A DNA stretch of 10,526 nucleotides from CAZTDD01 sp964612675 (GCA_964612675.1 CAZTDD010000173.1:1-10526); one strand, 5' to 3'; counted from the stretch's first letter, positions 1 through 6,944 are shown. The notes: generated from the sequence alone by a model not told the origin. Program-made: numbers and translations.

Positions 1-209
1 AGGCAGGCGAACGCGAGTAGTCCGACAATGACGCTCTTTACCTGGTCTACAAGAATCGACCACACACTTCGGCGTGGGCTCTGCCGCAGTAGATTCTTGC
101 CATACTGTTGTCTACGCTGTCGGACCTCCTTAGCCGAAAGACCTCGTTCGGCCTGAACGTTGAATATATCGAGAATTTCATCTGTATTGTTTCGGTAATA
201 ATCGGTCAT
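1..209 (-). CDS. P-type cation-transporting ATPase, N-terminal fragment (runs off the left edge)
   Basis: Reading the minus strand from an ATG at 207-209 gives 69 codons open to the window edge, beginning MTDYYRNNTDEILDIFNV. The fragment matches the cation-ATPase N-terminal domain of P-type pumps: a short acidic helix, then the GLSAKEVRQRRQQYGKN stretch (residues 28-44; the family pattern is GLs..ea..r...yGpN), then basic residues (RQSPRRS) and the start of the first membrane helix (ILVDQVKSVIVGLLAFACL). In this family the domain precedes the A-domain and transmembrane core of Ca2+-, Na+/K+-, H+- or Mg2+-type ATPases in the cytoplasmic membrane. The ion cannot be judged, because the phosphorylation loop and the membrane ion site lie outside the window. 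The Shine-Dalgarno is weak (GAGAG about 10 bases upstream), but no other in-frame start is nearby. It is transcribed divergently from the phosphodiesterase gene at 410. Confidence 0.8.
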   Translation of the reverse strand, partial: MTDYYRNNTDEILDIFNVQAERGLSAKEVRQRRQQYGKNLLRQSPRRSVWSILVDQVKSVIVGLLAFAC

Positions 210-409
210 TGGCACATACTCTCAAACGAGTACAAAACAGATTTCTCTGTTGAAAAGTGGACTTAAAGGATATATACCAGAAAGATCACTGCATACAAGC
301 GAAGATCCCAATCCACCCAATATTCCGGGAAGCACATTGGCTTTGTACGAAAATTGATTAGACTTCTTGCGTATAAGTCGTACGCAGGCAAAGCAGTTCG
401 AAAGAAGCA
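210..409. promoter_or_regulatory. Divergent intergenic spacer between the ATPase and phosphodiesterase-EEP genes
   Basis: This 200-base AT-richer stretch must hold promoters for both flanking genes, yet I see no convincing -35/-10 pair in either direction. Visible structure is limited. A perfect 6-bp inverted repeat with a 4-base loop (AACAGA-TTTC-TCTGTT, 236-251) lies in the leader of the ATPase, about 27 bases from its start; read on the minus strand the loop is GAAA. A 5-bp inverted repeat with a 7-base loop (GCGTA...TACGC, 369-385) lies ahead of the phosphodiesterase start. Short minus-strand reading frames here have no family resemblance and are not called. Confidence 0.3.
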
Positions 410-2794
410 ATGATCACACGAATCCATACGTTTTTTCGCAGAATTCGGCGAAGTCTGAGTCGCAGCGAGTGGTTCGTTCGTCTGTTCGGGTTGTCCGAAT
501 CGAAAGAACCGCCGGACGAACCCGGATTGGTAATGATCCAGATCGACGGCTTCTCTCGGAAGCAATTGGAAGAAGCGCTGCGGAAAAACCGTATGCCGTT
601 TCTACGAAGCCTTCTGGAGAAACAAAACTACAAGCTACAAAGGTTCTACTCCGGAATGCCGTCAAGCACACCCGCTGTGCAGGGAGAACTATTCTACGGA
701 GTAAAGGGAATCGTCCCCGGCTTCAGCTACTACGACAAAGAGAGCCAACAAGTCTTCCGGATGTTCGAGTCGGTGGCGGCAAATACAGTGGAAAGCCATC
801 TGGAACAAAAAGGGGAGCACCTGCTGGCTGAAGGGAGTTCTTATTCAAACATCTATTCCGGAGGTGCGAAAGAGGTTCATTTTTGCGTATCGAAGCTGGG
901 ATTCAACCATTTGTTTGAAGGGGGTAGTCCTTTTGCATTACCCATCTTGTTCGTTTTGAATATCTACAGTTTTGTCAGAACGGGGGTACTGCTCGGTGTC
1001 GAGTTTGTATTGGCCGTGATTGATTTTATTCGCGGGCTCATCGACGGAAGAGACTTGTGGGGAGAATTGAAATCCGTGCCGACCCGCGTAGGGATTTGCG
1101 TCCTTCTACGGGAGCTGATCGCGATCGGTGTAAAAATCGATGTCACACGTGGGAATCCTATCATCCATGCGAATTTCGTCGGGTATGATGAACAGGCTCA
1201 TCGCCGCGGCCCCTCTTCCCGTTTCGCTCATTGGACTCTGCGCGGCATAGATGACGCCATTGAGCGGATCTATAGAGCATCGCAACGGTCTAGAAACCGA
1301 GACTATACTTTCTGGGTCTACTCGGATCACGGCCAATCGGAGACCATCCCCTATACGAGAGAATACGGGCGGTCGATTGAGACAGCTGTCGATGAAGTTC
1401 TCAATGGTGTACATACAGCGGACCACTCCCATGAGAGACGGCGCGGAAATCAGTTCGAGAGAGCCATGCTGCTGGGATGGGATTTCTTGCAACGGTTTAT
1501 ATCCAATTGGGGCGTCGGTCAGTTTGTCTTTCCTCTTTCAGGCGCAGTTATTACCGCACAAGGCCCGTTGGGACACATTTACCCATCTGAATCGCTGGAG
1601 AGGGACGAGAGGAACCGGTTGGCTCGCGATCTTGTAGACAAAGCGAAGATCCCGCTCGTGTTGACGCCCGAAAACGCATATAAGGTACGCGCCTGGACTG
1701 AGGAAGGCGATTTTCCTTTACCTGGACAGACAGGCGATGTTTTCGGAAACGATCATCCGTTTCTTGAAGAAATGACGCGGGATCTTATCGATCTGTGTCA
1801 CCATCCGAGTGCCGGGGAGTTCATTATTTGCGGATGGAGAAAGAACGGGTTACCCATCAATTTCCCCATGGAGAATGGTTCCCACGCGGGCCCCGGCGTG
1901 GAGGAAACGCATGGCTTTGCTCTGCTTCCACCCGATACCCTGCTTCCACCCAGTCCCAAAAAGTACATTCGCCCCATCGATCTCCGTGAGGCGGCCTTTC
2001 AGGTTCTTCGAAGACATCCCATCCCCGACGAACCGCCGCGTCCCTTGGTGGTGCGAGAGACTCTCCGCGTCATGACCTACAACATTCACAGTTGCGTCGG
2101 TATGGACGGAAAAACAGCGCCGCGGCGGATCGCCCAGGTTATCGCGCAGCAAAATCCTGACATCGTCGCTTTACAGGAAGTCGACGTGGGAAAGGCCCGC
2201 ACAAACCATATCGACCAGGCGGAATTAATCGCAAAGGAACTTCGGATGACCCACCATTTCCATCCGGCGATCCGCTTGGAAGAAGAGCAATACGGTGACG
2301 CCATTATTAGTCGATTCCCGATGAGACTGAAAAAAGCCGGGCGTCTTCCGGGATTCGCCGATCAGCCGTTTTACGAGCCGCGCGGCGCTCTGTGGGTTGA
2401 GATCGATCTGGACGGTATATCCATCGAGATTATCAATACTCATCTTAGTCTGAAACGCCGTGAACGACTCGCTCAAGCGAAGGCGTTGCTGGGCGAAGAC
2501 TGGATAGAGAATTCGGAATGTCAACATCCTGTGATCGTGTGTGGCGATTTGAACACGTTACCCGGATCCCCTGTGTATCGAAAGTTTCACGACCAGCTGC
2601 GCGACGTTCAGGTTGAGATAGACGGCCATCGCCCGCAAAGGACGTGGTTCTCCCGTTACCCGATCGGGCGCATCGATTACATTTTCTGCGACCCGAGACT
2701 CGAAGTCTTGAAGGTCGTTATTCCCGATAACGACAAAACGCGCGTCGCCTCGGATCACTTGCCGCTCGTCGTCGATTTGAAATATGACCGCTGA
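410..2794 (+). CDS. Type I phosphodiesterase (alkaline phosphatase superfamily) fused to an EEP-family hydrolase
   Basis: A 794-residue protein with two metallohydrolase domains. Domain 1 (about 38-545) carries the metal-ligand order of nucleotide pyrophosphatase/phosphodiesterases: D46 (MIQIDGFS), candidate nucleophile T87 in MPSSTPAV, D260 and H264 (VGYDEQAH), D306-H307 (YSDHGQ) and H492 (GSHAGP). A hydrophobic pair of segments (about 174-210, PFALPILFVLNIYSF and VLLGVEFVLAVIDFI) is inserted inside it and suggests membrane attachment. Domain 2 (about 551-794) has all EEP (exonuclease/endonuclease/phosphatase) motifs: N558 (MTYNIH), E590 (ALQEVD), D630 (YGDAII), H678 (NTHLS), D713/N715 (CGDLNT), D756 (RIDYIF) and D782-H783 (SDHLPL). 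It most resembles the metal-dependent hydrolase branch of EEP. Both sites look intact, so two phosphoester hydrolysis steps in one chain are plausible; a phospholipid or other phosphodiester substrate is inference. The basic, amphipathic N-terminus (residues 1-28) is not a clear cleavable signal. The ATG at 410 has only a weak, closely spaced AAGAAG ahead of it. Confidence 0.85.
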   Translation: MITRIHTFFRRIRRSLSRSEWFVRLFGLSESKEPPDEPGLVMIQIDGFSRKQLEEALRKNRMPFLRSLLEKQNYKLQRFYSGMPSSTPAVQGELFYGVKGIVPGFSYYDKESQQVFRMFESVAANTVESHLEQKGEHLLAEGSSYSNIYSGGAKEVHFCVSKLGFNHLFEGGSPFALPILFVLNIYSFVRTGVLLGVEFVLAVIDFIRGLIDGRDLWGELKSVPTRVGICVLLRELIAIGVKIDVTRGNPIIHANFVGYDEQAHRRGPSSRFAHWTLRGIDDAIERIYRASQRSRNRDYTFWVYSDHGQSETIPYTREYGRSIETAVDEVLNGVHTADHSHERRRGNQFERAMLLGWDFLQRFISNWGVGQFVFPLSGAVITAQGPLGHIYPSESLERDERNRLARDLVDKAKIPLVLTPENAYKVRAWTEEGDFPLPGQTGDVFGNDHPFLEEMTRDLIDLCHHPSAGEFIICGWRKNGLPINFPMENGSHAGPGVEETHGFALLPPDTLLPPSPKKYIRPIDLREAAFQVLRRHPIPDEPPRPLVVRETLRVMTYNIHSCVGMDGKTAPRRIAQVIAQQNPDIVALQEVDVGKARTNHIDQAELIAKELRMTHHFHPAIRLEEEQYGDAIISRFPMRLKKAGRLPGFADQPFYEPRGALWVEIDLDGISIEIINTHLSLKRRERLAQAKALLGEDWIENSECQHPVIVCGDLNTLPGSPVYRKFHDQLRDVQVEIDGHRPQRTWFSRYPIGRIDYIFCDPRLEVLKVVIPDNDKTRVASDHLPLVVDLKYDR

Positions 2795-2850
2795 ATGCTG
2801 TCCAACATCTCGCCTTGCACACAGGTAAGAATTCTCCTAACTTGATTGGG

Positions 2851-2883
2851 CGGCAATAATTTGTGTTCACGGTTGCTTTGCCG
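2851..2883. repeat. Inverted repeat ahead of the Tat isomerase gene
   Basis: CGGCAA (2851-2856) pairs perfectly with TTGCCG (2878-2883) across a 21-base spacer, ending one base before the AAAGGAG ribosome site at 2884-2890. It lies in the 109-base spacer 2795-2903. A hairpin here could affect transcription or ribosome access, but the arms are only 6 bp and there is no U-tract, so it is not a terminator. No clear promoter is seen in this spacer; TTGATT at 2842-2847 has no good -10 partner. Confidence 0.25.
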
Positions 2884-2903
2884 AAAGGAGAATAGAAAAC
2901 ATT

Positions 2904-3824
2904 ATGAATAACACAATGCATCGACGGACTTTTCTCGGACGGACGCTTGGACTGGCCGGCCTCGTAGGCGGGGGCCTGTTGAATACAACGGCCTGCATCC
3001 ATTCGCAAAGCAACAAAAAGGGGATGTGGAAAATCGGATGTTATACGCGGCCCTGGGGCAAATACGATTACCGGGTGGCTCTCGATGAAATCGCCGAGGC
3101 GGGATTCCGTTACGCCGGTCTTATGACGGACAATTCCGAGAACCGGCTGATCGTCTGTGTCCAAACCTCACTGGAGGAGGCTCAGAGAGCGGGAGAAGAA
3201 GCAGCAAAACGAGAGTTGCGCGTCCCGTCGGTATACGGAGGAGGAATCCCGGTGAACCAATCTCTCGAGGCGGGTATCGAGGGACTGAGAAAACTAATCG
3301 ACAATTGCGCTGCCGCCCGGTCCGAGACACTCCTGATGGGCGGTATCGGCGATCCCGATTTGTACGATGCCTACTATAAGGCCATCGCAGAGTGCTGCGA
3401 CTACGCCGCCGAAAAAAATGTCGGAATTACACTAAAACCGCACGGCGGATTGAACGCAACCGGTCCGCAGTGTTGTAAAGCGATCCAAAAAGTCAATCAC
3501 GATAATTTCAGTTTGTGGTACGACCCGGGCAATATTTACTATTACTCAAATGGAGAACTCGATCCCGTGGAAGATATCCAAACACTGACGTGTCCCGTGA
3601 CGGGCATGTGTGTCAAAGACTATCGACACCCCAAAAACGTCGCATTAACGCCCGGCACCGGTCGAGTCGACTTTCCCGCCGTCATGGCCGACCTGAGAAG
3701 ACACGGTCTGACGCATGGAGCGCTGGTCATCGAGACTCTCTCACCGGGCGATATTCCCTCATTGAAGAAAGAAGCGCGCAGAGCCCGCGAATTCGTGGAG
3801 AACCTCGTTGCTCCGTACTCGTGA
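2904..3824 (+). CDS. Tat-exported sugar phosphate isomerase/epimerase-like TIM-barrel protein
   Basis: A 306-residue protein. The N-terminus carries a twin-arginine signal: HRRTFLG (R7-R8), then a glycine/leucine-rich hydrophobic stretch (12-26) and TTAC with C31, which may be a lipobox, so a Tat-exported lipoprotein is possible though the lipobox is imperfect. The mature part (about 42-305) looks like the xylose-isomerase-like/AP-endonuclease-2 TIM barrel: WKIGCYTRPW on strand 1, ALDEIAEAGFRYAGL as helix 1, ITLKPHGG (175-182), LWYDPGN with D207, VKDYRHP with H242, and VIETLSPGD with E277. D207, H242 and E277 fit divalent metal ligands; the usual strand-4 glutamate appears to be K178, with H180 nearby. 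Substrate is unknown; relatives act on keto-sugars, inositols or sugar derivatives. The start at 2904 has AAAGGAG 13 bases upstream; the in-frame ATG at 2916 (residue 5) is an alternative that keeps the Tat motif. The gene may be read together with the upstream fusion gene 109 bases away, but that is uncertain. Confidence 0.8.
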   Translation: MNNTMHRRTFLGRTLGLAGLVGGGLLNTTACIHSQSNKKGMWKIGCYTRPWGKYDYRVALDEIAEAGFRYAGLMTDNSENRLIVCVQTSLEEAQRAGEEAAKRELRVPSVYGGGIPVNQSLEAGIEGLRKLIDNCAAARSETLLMGGIGDPDLYDAYYKAIAECCDYAAEKNVGITLKPHGGLNATGPQCCKAIQKVNHDNFSLWYDPGNIYYYSNGELDPVEDIQTLTCPVTGMCVKDYRHPKNVALTPGTGRVDFPAVMADLRRHGLTHGALVIETLSPGDIPSLKKEARRAREFVENLVAPYS

Positions 3825-3832
3825 CACCGAAT

Positions 3833-5344
3833 TTACTGAACGAGAATCGGCATTCCCATCAGCGGCCATACGATCCAAACGAATACCGCCAACACGGCCA
3901 TCATGAGGATGCTTGCCGGAATTCCCGCCAGGAAAAACTCGCCTGACGAAAACTGTTTGCTCTCATACGCGATCGCATTCGGCGCCGCGCCAACAAGGAA
4001 GAGGAAAGGCATACCCGCGGTCACCAACGCCGCGAACAAAACTACGTCCGGTGCGACACCCATGTAGGACCCGATCACCATCGCTACCGGCAGCGTAATC
4101 GCAATCGCCGCCACGTTCATGATGAGATTGGTCATCACCATAACGAAAAATGAAATCCCCATAACAAACACAAACCAATTTGCCTGTTCGAACATGGCCA
4201 GCCAATGGACGGCAAGCCATTTCGCAGCCCCCGTCGACCACAGACAAAATCCAATGCTCATCGCTCCGCCGAAAAGCAAAATAATATTCCAAGGTATTTG
4301 TTCAAGATCCTCAACTGAAAGAATATTGAAAACGAAGAACAGTACAGTCGAAATCAACAAAATCGCACTCTTATTGATCGGCTGAAGCGCCGGCACAAAC
4401 GATCTCACACTCATCGCCAGCACTGTGAGAATGACAATCGTCAACGCCAACATCTCCGTACCGGTAACCGGTCCGAGGCGGGCGTGGAGAACTTTGGCAC
4501 GTTCACGCAGTCCCGTAACGACTTTTTTCTCCGGGCGATAAAGAACCAGAAAATAAAGCCATAATAGAAACGTCATCACAACACCTACCGGGAACATGTA
4601 AAACGTCAGTTCGAAAAACCCGACCTCACGCCCGGTAATTTCGCGGAAAAAGCTGATCGCAACCGCGCCGCGTGCCGCTCCCAACAGTGTAATAATACTT
4701 CCTGCACCGGCAGTGAATGCCATTCCCATGAACAAGCCTTTGCCAAATCGGGTTGGTTCATCGCCTTCGTCATACAACGCGTAAATTGCCATCAACAACG
4801 GGAACACCGTTGCGGCAACCGCAGTGTGCGCCATGATCAGGGTCAACCCGGCCGTCATGACGAAACAGCCCAGATAAATCATGCTGGTTCGCTCGCCGAC
4901 CAGGACAAGCATCCGGTATGCCATCCGTTTGGTGAGTCCGGTTTTTGTGAAAACCATCCCGATTACGATGGACGCAATGATAAAGAAAACCGACGGATCC
5001 ATGAAGTCGTTGAACGATTCTTTCGCGGGCCGCAGGAGAAACAAGGCCTGGATAACGCCGACAGCGATACTCGTGACCCCGATCGGGACAACCTCGAACA
5101 CCCACCACGTCGCGGTAAAGAGAAATAGAGCGAGAGCGCCCTTCCCTTCCCGGGTGAGAGGAAATCGTTCTCCTTGCGGGTCGACCGCGTCTCCCCAGTC
5201 GCCGGAGCCATAGACACTGATGAAAAGGCCGACTCCCAGAACGAGAAAGAAAATCCTCTTCCAGTCAATTGCCTTAACCTTTTCACTTAGATATGTCGTT
5301 TCTGTCGAAGAGTGTGAATCGGACGATGTCGGAGTGTTCTTCAT
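3833..5344 (-). CDS. DASS/SLC13-family anion (dicarboxylate/sulfate-type) sodium symporter, divergent
   Basis: A 503-residue integral membrane protein, last in the minus-strand operon. It has the family length and two inverted halves with about a dozen hydrophobic segments. Family landmarks: WWVFEVVPIGVTSI near residue 80, DPSVFFIIASIVIG (116-129), PWNIILLFGGAMSIG (351-365), GAAPNAIAYESKQFSSGEFF (452-471). DASS carriers import di- or tricarboxylates, sulfate or similar anions with Na+, using two SNT motifs. Here these read A172-H173-T174 (IMAHTAVAATVFPL) and M409-N410-V411 (LIMNVAAIAITLP), and the half-1 T-P-P position is G-A-A-R, so substrate or ion coupling may differ. Start: the ATG at 5342-5344 has AAGGTG (minus strand, 5348-5353) just upstream and is preferred over the in-frame GTG at 5348-5350 two codons earlier. 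It lies 39 bases after the CBS gene, so CBS control of transport is a reasonable inference. Its stop is 8 bases from the converging isomerase gene, with no terminator hairpin between. Confidence 0.85.
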   Translation of the reverse strand: MKNTPTSSDSHSSTETTYLSEKVKAIDWKRIFFLVLGVGLFISVYGSGDWGDAVDPQGERFPLTREGKGALALFLFTATWWVFEVVPIGVTSIAVGVIQALFLLRPAKESFNDFMDPSVFFIIASIVIGMVFTKTGLTKRMAYRMLVLVGERTSMIYLGCFVMTAGLTLIMAHTAVAATVFPLLMAIYALYDEGDEPTRFGKGLFMGMAFTAGAGSIITLLGAARGAVAISFFREITGREVGFFELTFYMFPVGVVMTFLLWLYFLVLYRPEKKVVTGLRERAKVLHARLGPVTGTEMLALTIVILTVLAMSVRSFVPALQPINKSAILLISTVLFFVFNILSVEDLEQIPWNIILLFGGAMSIGFCLWSTGAAKWLAVHWLAMFEQANWFVFVMGISFFVMVMTNLIMNVAAIAITLPVAMVIGSYMGVAPDVVLFAALVTAGMPFLFLVGAAPNAIAYESKQFSSGEFFLAGIPASILMMAVLAVFVWIVWPLMGMPILVQ

Positions 5345-5383
5345 AGGCACCTTGATCGTCTATCTTGAAATGTTTTGTTTCCG

Positions 5384-5932
5384 CTATTTGGATTCTTCCC
5401 GTTTTCTGTTTATCAGGATTGTCGATATTTCATGGAACACGTCCACGGAACGAACGACACCGATAACGGTTTTGTCTTTTAGAACCGGTATCAAGCTCAG
5501 GTTCTTGTCCACCATTTCGTAAATCACTCTCATAATGTGATCGTTATGATCGACCGTCGTTTCAATCGGGAGCATAACGTCGCTCACCGGCTGCTCGGCT
5601 CGATGCTCAAAGTTGTTCAACATCTTATCGTAGGAGAATTCCGCCAGGTTCGGGTCGATTGCGACATCGAATAATTTCTTACGATACTCCATACTCTTGG
5701 CGCTCAGGAATTCCGGTTCCAGGCCTCGAAGAATATCTCTCCGTCGAACGACGCCGTGCAAATGAGAATCGAGATCGAATACCAGGACCACTCGAGGCAG
5801 AGATTTGCGGCCGTGAAACTCGATTATGGCGTTTTCCATTTCTTCCATGACCTGAAGAAGCGTGTACCAACACGGGACGTGCGGATATTGGTCCAAAGGA
5901 ATCATGATGTCTTCAACCTGTTGATTCTCCAT
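5384..5932 (-). CDS. Two-CBS-domain regulatory protein
   Basis: A 182-residue soluble protein. CBS 1 spans about 5-73 (VEDIMIPLDQYPHVP, then RVVLVFDLDSHLHGVVRRRDILRGL) and CBS 2 about 115-172 (PVSDVMLPIETTVDHNDHIM, then LSLIPVLKDKTVIGVVRSVDVFHEI). Both keep the DVM/DIM opening and the G-V-V-R-x-x-D-h closing motif. CBS pairs (Bateman modules) typically bind AMP, ATP, S-adenosylmethionine or other adenosyl ligands in the cleft between the domains. About 40 residues link the two, and no catalytic or membrane domain is fused, so it probably works on a partner. The partner suggested by position is the transporter immediately downstream (39 bases) or the receiver proteins upstream (27 bases). The start is well set: GGAGG (minus strand, 5940-5944) lies 7 bases before the ATG. 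Confidence 0.88.
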   Translation of the reverse strand: MENQQVEDIMIPLDQYPHVPCWYTLLQVMEEMENAIIEFHGRKSLPRVVLVFDLDSHLHGVVRRRDILRGLEPEFLSAKSMEYRKKLFDVAIDPNLAEFSYDKMLNNFEHRAEQPVSDVMLPIETTVDHNDHIMRVIYEMVDKNLSLIPVLKDKTVIGVVRSVDVFHEISTILINRKREESK

Positions 5933-5959
5933 TTTTCATCCTCCACCCCGAGGTGTCGT

Positions 5960-6391
5960 TCACCAGCTTCTCGAACTGGTGATTTTCTTCAGTTTTTCTT
6001 CCATTTCCTGCTCCACTCGAGCGGCTTTTTCCGCCCATGCGTCCTTGATTTTGTCCATTAATTCCTTGATATCCGCCGGTTTCTCCAGAAAATCTTTTGC
6101 CCCCATTTTCATCGCTTCGACGCTTTTCTTGACATCCCCGTGCCCCGTGAGAAGAATGACCTGAACATTCGGGTTCTTTTCGCGCAGCAAGCGTAATGTC
6201 TCCAGACCATCCATGCCGGGCATCACAAGATCGAGGATAATAATATCGTACGATTTCTTGTTCGCTTGTTCGAGCGCTTCCCTGCCGTTCGAAGCGCAAT
6301 CAACGGCCAAATCTCTCGCTTGTAGACGCTGCGAGAGAATCTCGGTGAATTCCTGTTCATCGTCGACCAGAAGAACGTTGCCTGCAGCCAT
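5960..6391 (-). CDS. Single-domain response regulator (receiver) with a C-terminal coiled-coil tail
   Basis: A 143-residue protein. Receiver domain about 5-120: acidic pair D10/D11 (LLVDDEQEF), phosphoacceptor D54 (IILDLVMPGMDG), switch T82 (ILLTGHG) and K104 (FLEKPADI), all present. Residues about 121-139 (EKAARVEQEMEEKLKKI) form a charged helix that could dimerise or dock, but there is no DNA-binding or enzymatic output domain. It is the expected partner of the small kinase just upstream, either as a phosphorelay intermediate or as an output acting by protein contact. AAGGAG lies 7 bases before the ATG, and the most likely stop of the upstream kinase (TGA, 6404-6406) sits directly against this ribosome site, implying translational coupling. 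Confidence 0.9.
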   Translation of the reverse strand: MAAGNVLLVDDEQEFTEILSQRLQARDLAVDCASNGREALEQANKKSYDIIILDLVMPGMDGLETLRLLREKNPNVQVILLTGHGDVKKSVEAMKMGAKDFLEKPADIKELMDKIKDAWAEKAARVEQEMEEKLKKITSSRSW

Positions 6392-6403
6392 TTTCCTTCT
6401 CCT

Positions 6404-6944
6404 TCAATCGTTGGACNNNNNNNNNNNNNNNNNNNNNNNNNNNNNNNNNNNNNNNNNNNNNNNNNNNNNNNNNNNNNNNNNNNNNNNNNNNNNNNNNNNN
6501 NNNNNNNNNNNNNNNNTGAAAAGCCGACTCGATACCCAAAACAACCGCCTGCTGAAAAAAGAAACGGTTGCTCGATAGGCTCGTCGGCTGATCCGGAGGT
6601 TCCGCCTGTAAATCGATTCTCTTCAGCTGTGCAAAACGCTGCGCCATATCAACCGCGTCTTGGAGCATAGCACCAACGTCAAATTCCGAAATTCTGTCAT
6701 CGACGCTATGCGCAAAGCGATTCAGGCGCTGAACAATGCCTTTCCCTCGGTAGACCTGCTTTTGCAGGCTTTGCGAAATCTGTTGGACCTTTTCCGGATC
6801 GAGCGGTTTCTTCTGTCCCGCCGCGTACGCCATATCTTCCAACAACCCTCCTAATTCATTGACGATAGCGAACACGTTATTGATCTCGTGCGATACGCTC
6901 GCAGTCATTCTCCCGAAAAAAATCAGCTCGTCGCTATATTCCAT
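6404..6944 (-). CDS. Small sensor-less histidine kinase core, interrupted by the assembly gap
   Basis: Residues 1-142 are readable from the ATG at 6942-6944 to the gap edge. They begin directly with a histidine-kinase dimerisation helix: FFGRMTASVSHEINNVFAIVNEL, phospho-acceptor H19, then a second helix with KGIVQRLNRFAHSVD (68-82). The following RIDLQ...FFFQQAVVLGIESAF is the start of a HATPase_c domain through its N-box. There is no transmembrane, PAS, Cache or GAF part before H19, so this is a cytoplasmic kinase core. Its start aligns with MEYTNKMATIGR of the neighbouring full-length kinase. The N-box asparagine appears to be E139 (GIESAF instead of N-N-A); whether ATP binding is kept cannot be judged because the G-boxes lie in the gap. 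On the far side, the frame reading S-N-D-TGA (stop 6404-6406) is the most natural end, but the frame across the gap is unknown. It is probably intact in the genome and broken only in the assembly. Confidence 0.75.
6417..6516. other. Assembly gap, 100 N
   Basis: Exactly 100 undetermined bases, a conventional placeholder length for a scaffold join of unknown size. It falls inside the ATP-binding domain of the small kinase. About 33 codons would not hold the D-x-G-x-G, ATP-lid and G2 boxes that normally follow the N-box (typically 75-95 residues), so the true gap is probably longer than shown. Confidence 0.97.

Noticed and set aside
222..565. Minus-strand short frames between the ATPase and phosphodiesterase genes
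   Set aside because: They have no ribosome site or family resemblance and overlap the start of the phosphodiesterase gene.
367..831. 154-residue plus-strand frame overlapping the phosphodiesterase start
   Set aside because: It is rich in R, S and T like a shifted frame, and the overlapping frame contains clear catalytic motifs.
4770..5286. Overlapping frames on both strands inside the transporter gene
   Set aside because: The hydrophobic periodicity and DASS landmarks are in one frame only; the others are shadows.
5348..5350. GTG as the transporter start
   Set aside because: The ATG two codons downstream is better placed behind AAGGTG, which overlaps the GTG itself.
6357..6403. Extension of the small kinase frame through the N run into the receiver gene
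   Set aside because: The frame across an unknown-length gap is arbitrary, and the tail overlapping the next start has no kinase features. The S-N-D-stop frame is more natural.
6213..6578. Plus-strand open frame across the gap
   Set aside because: It is antisense to the receiver and kinase genes, depends on N bases, and shows no domain.
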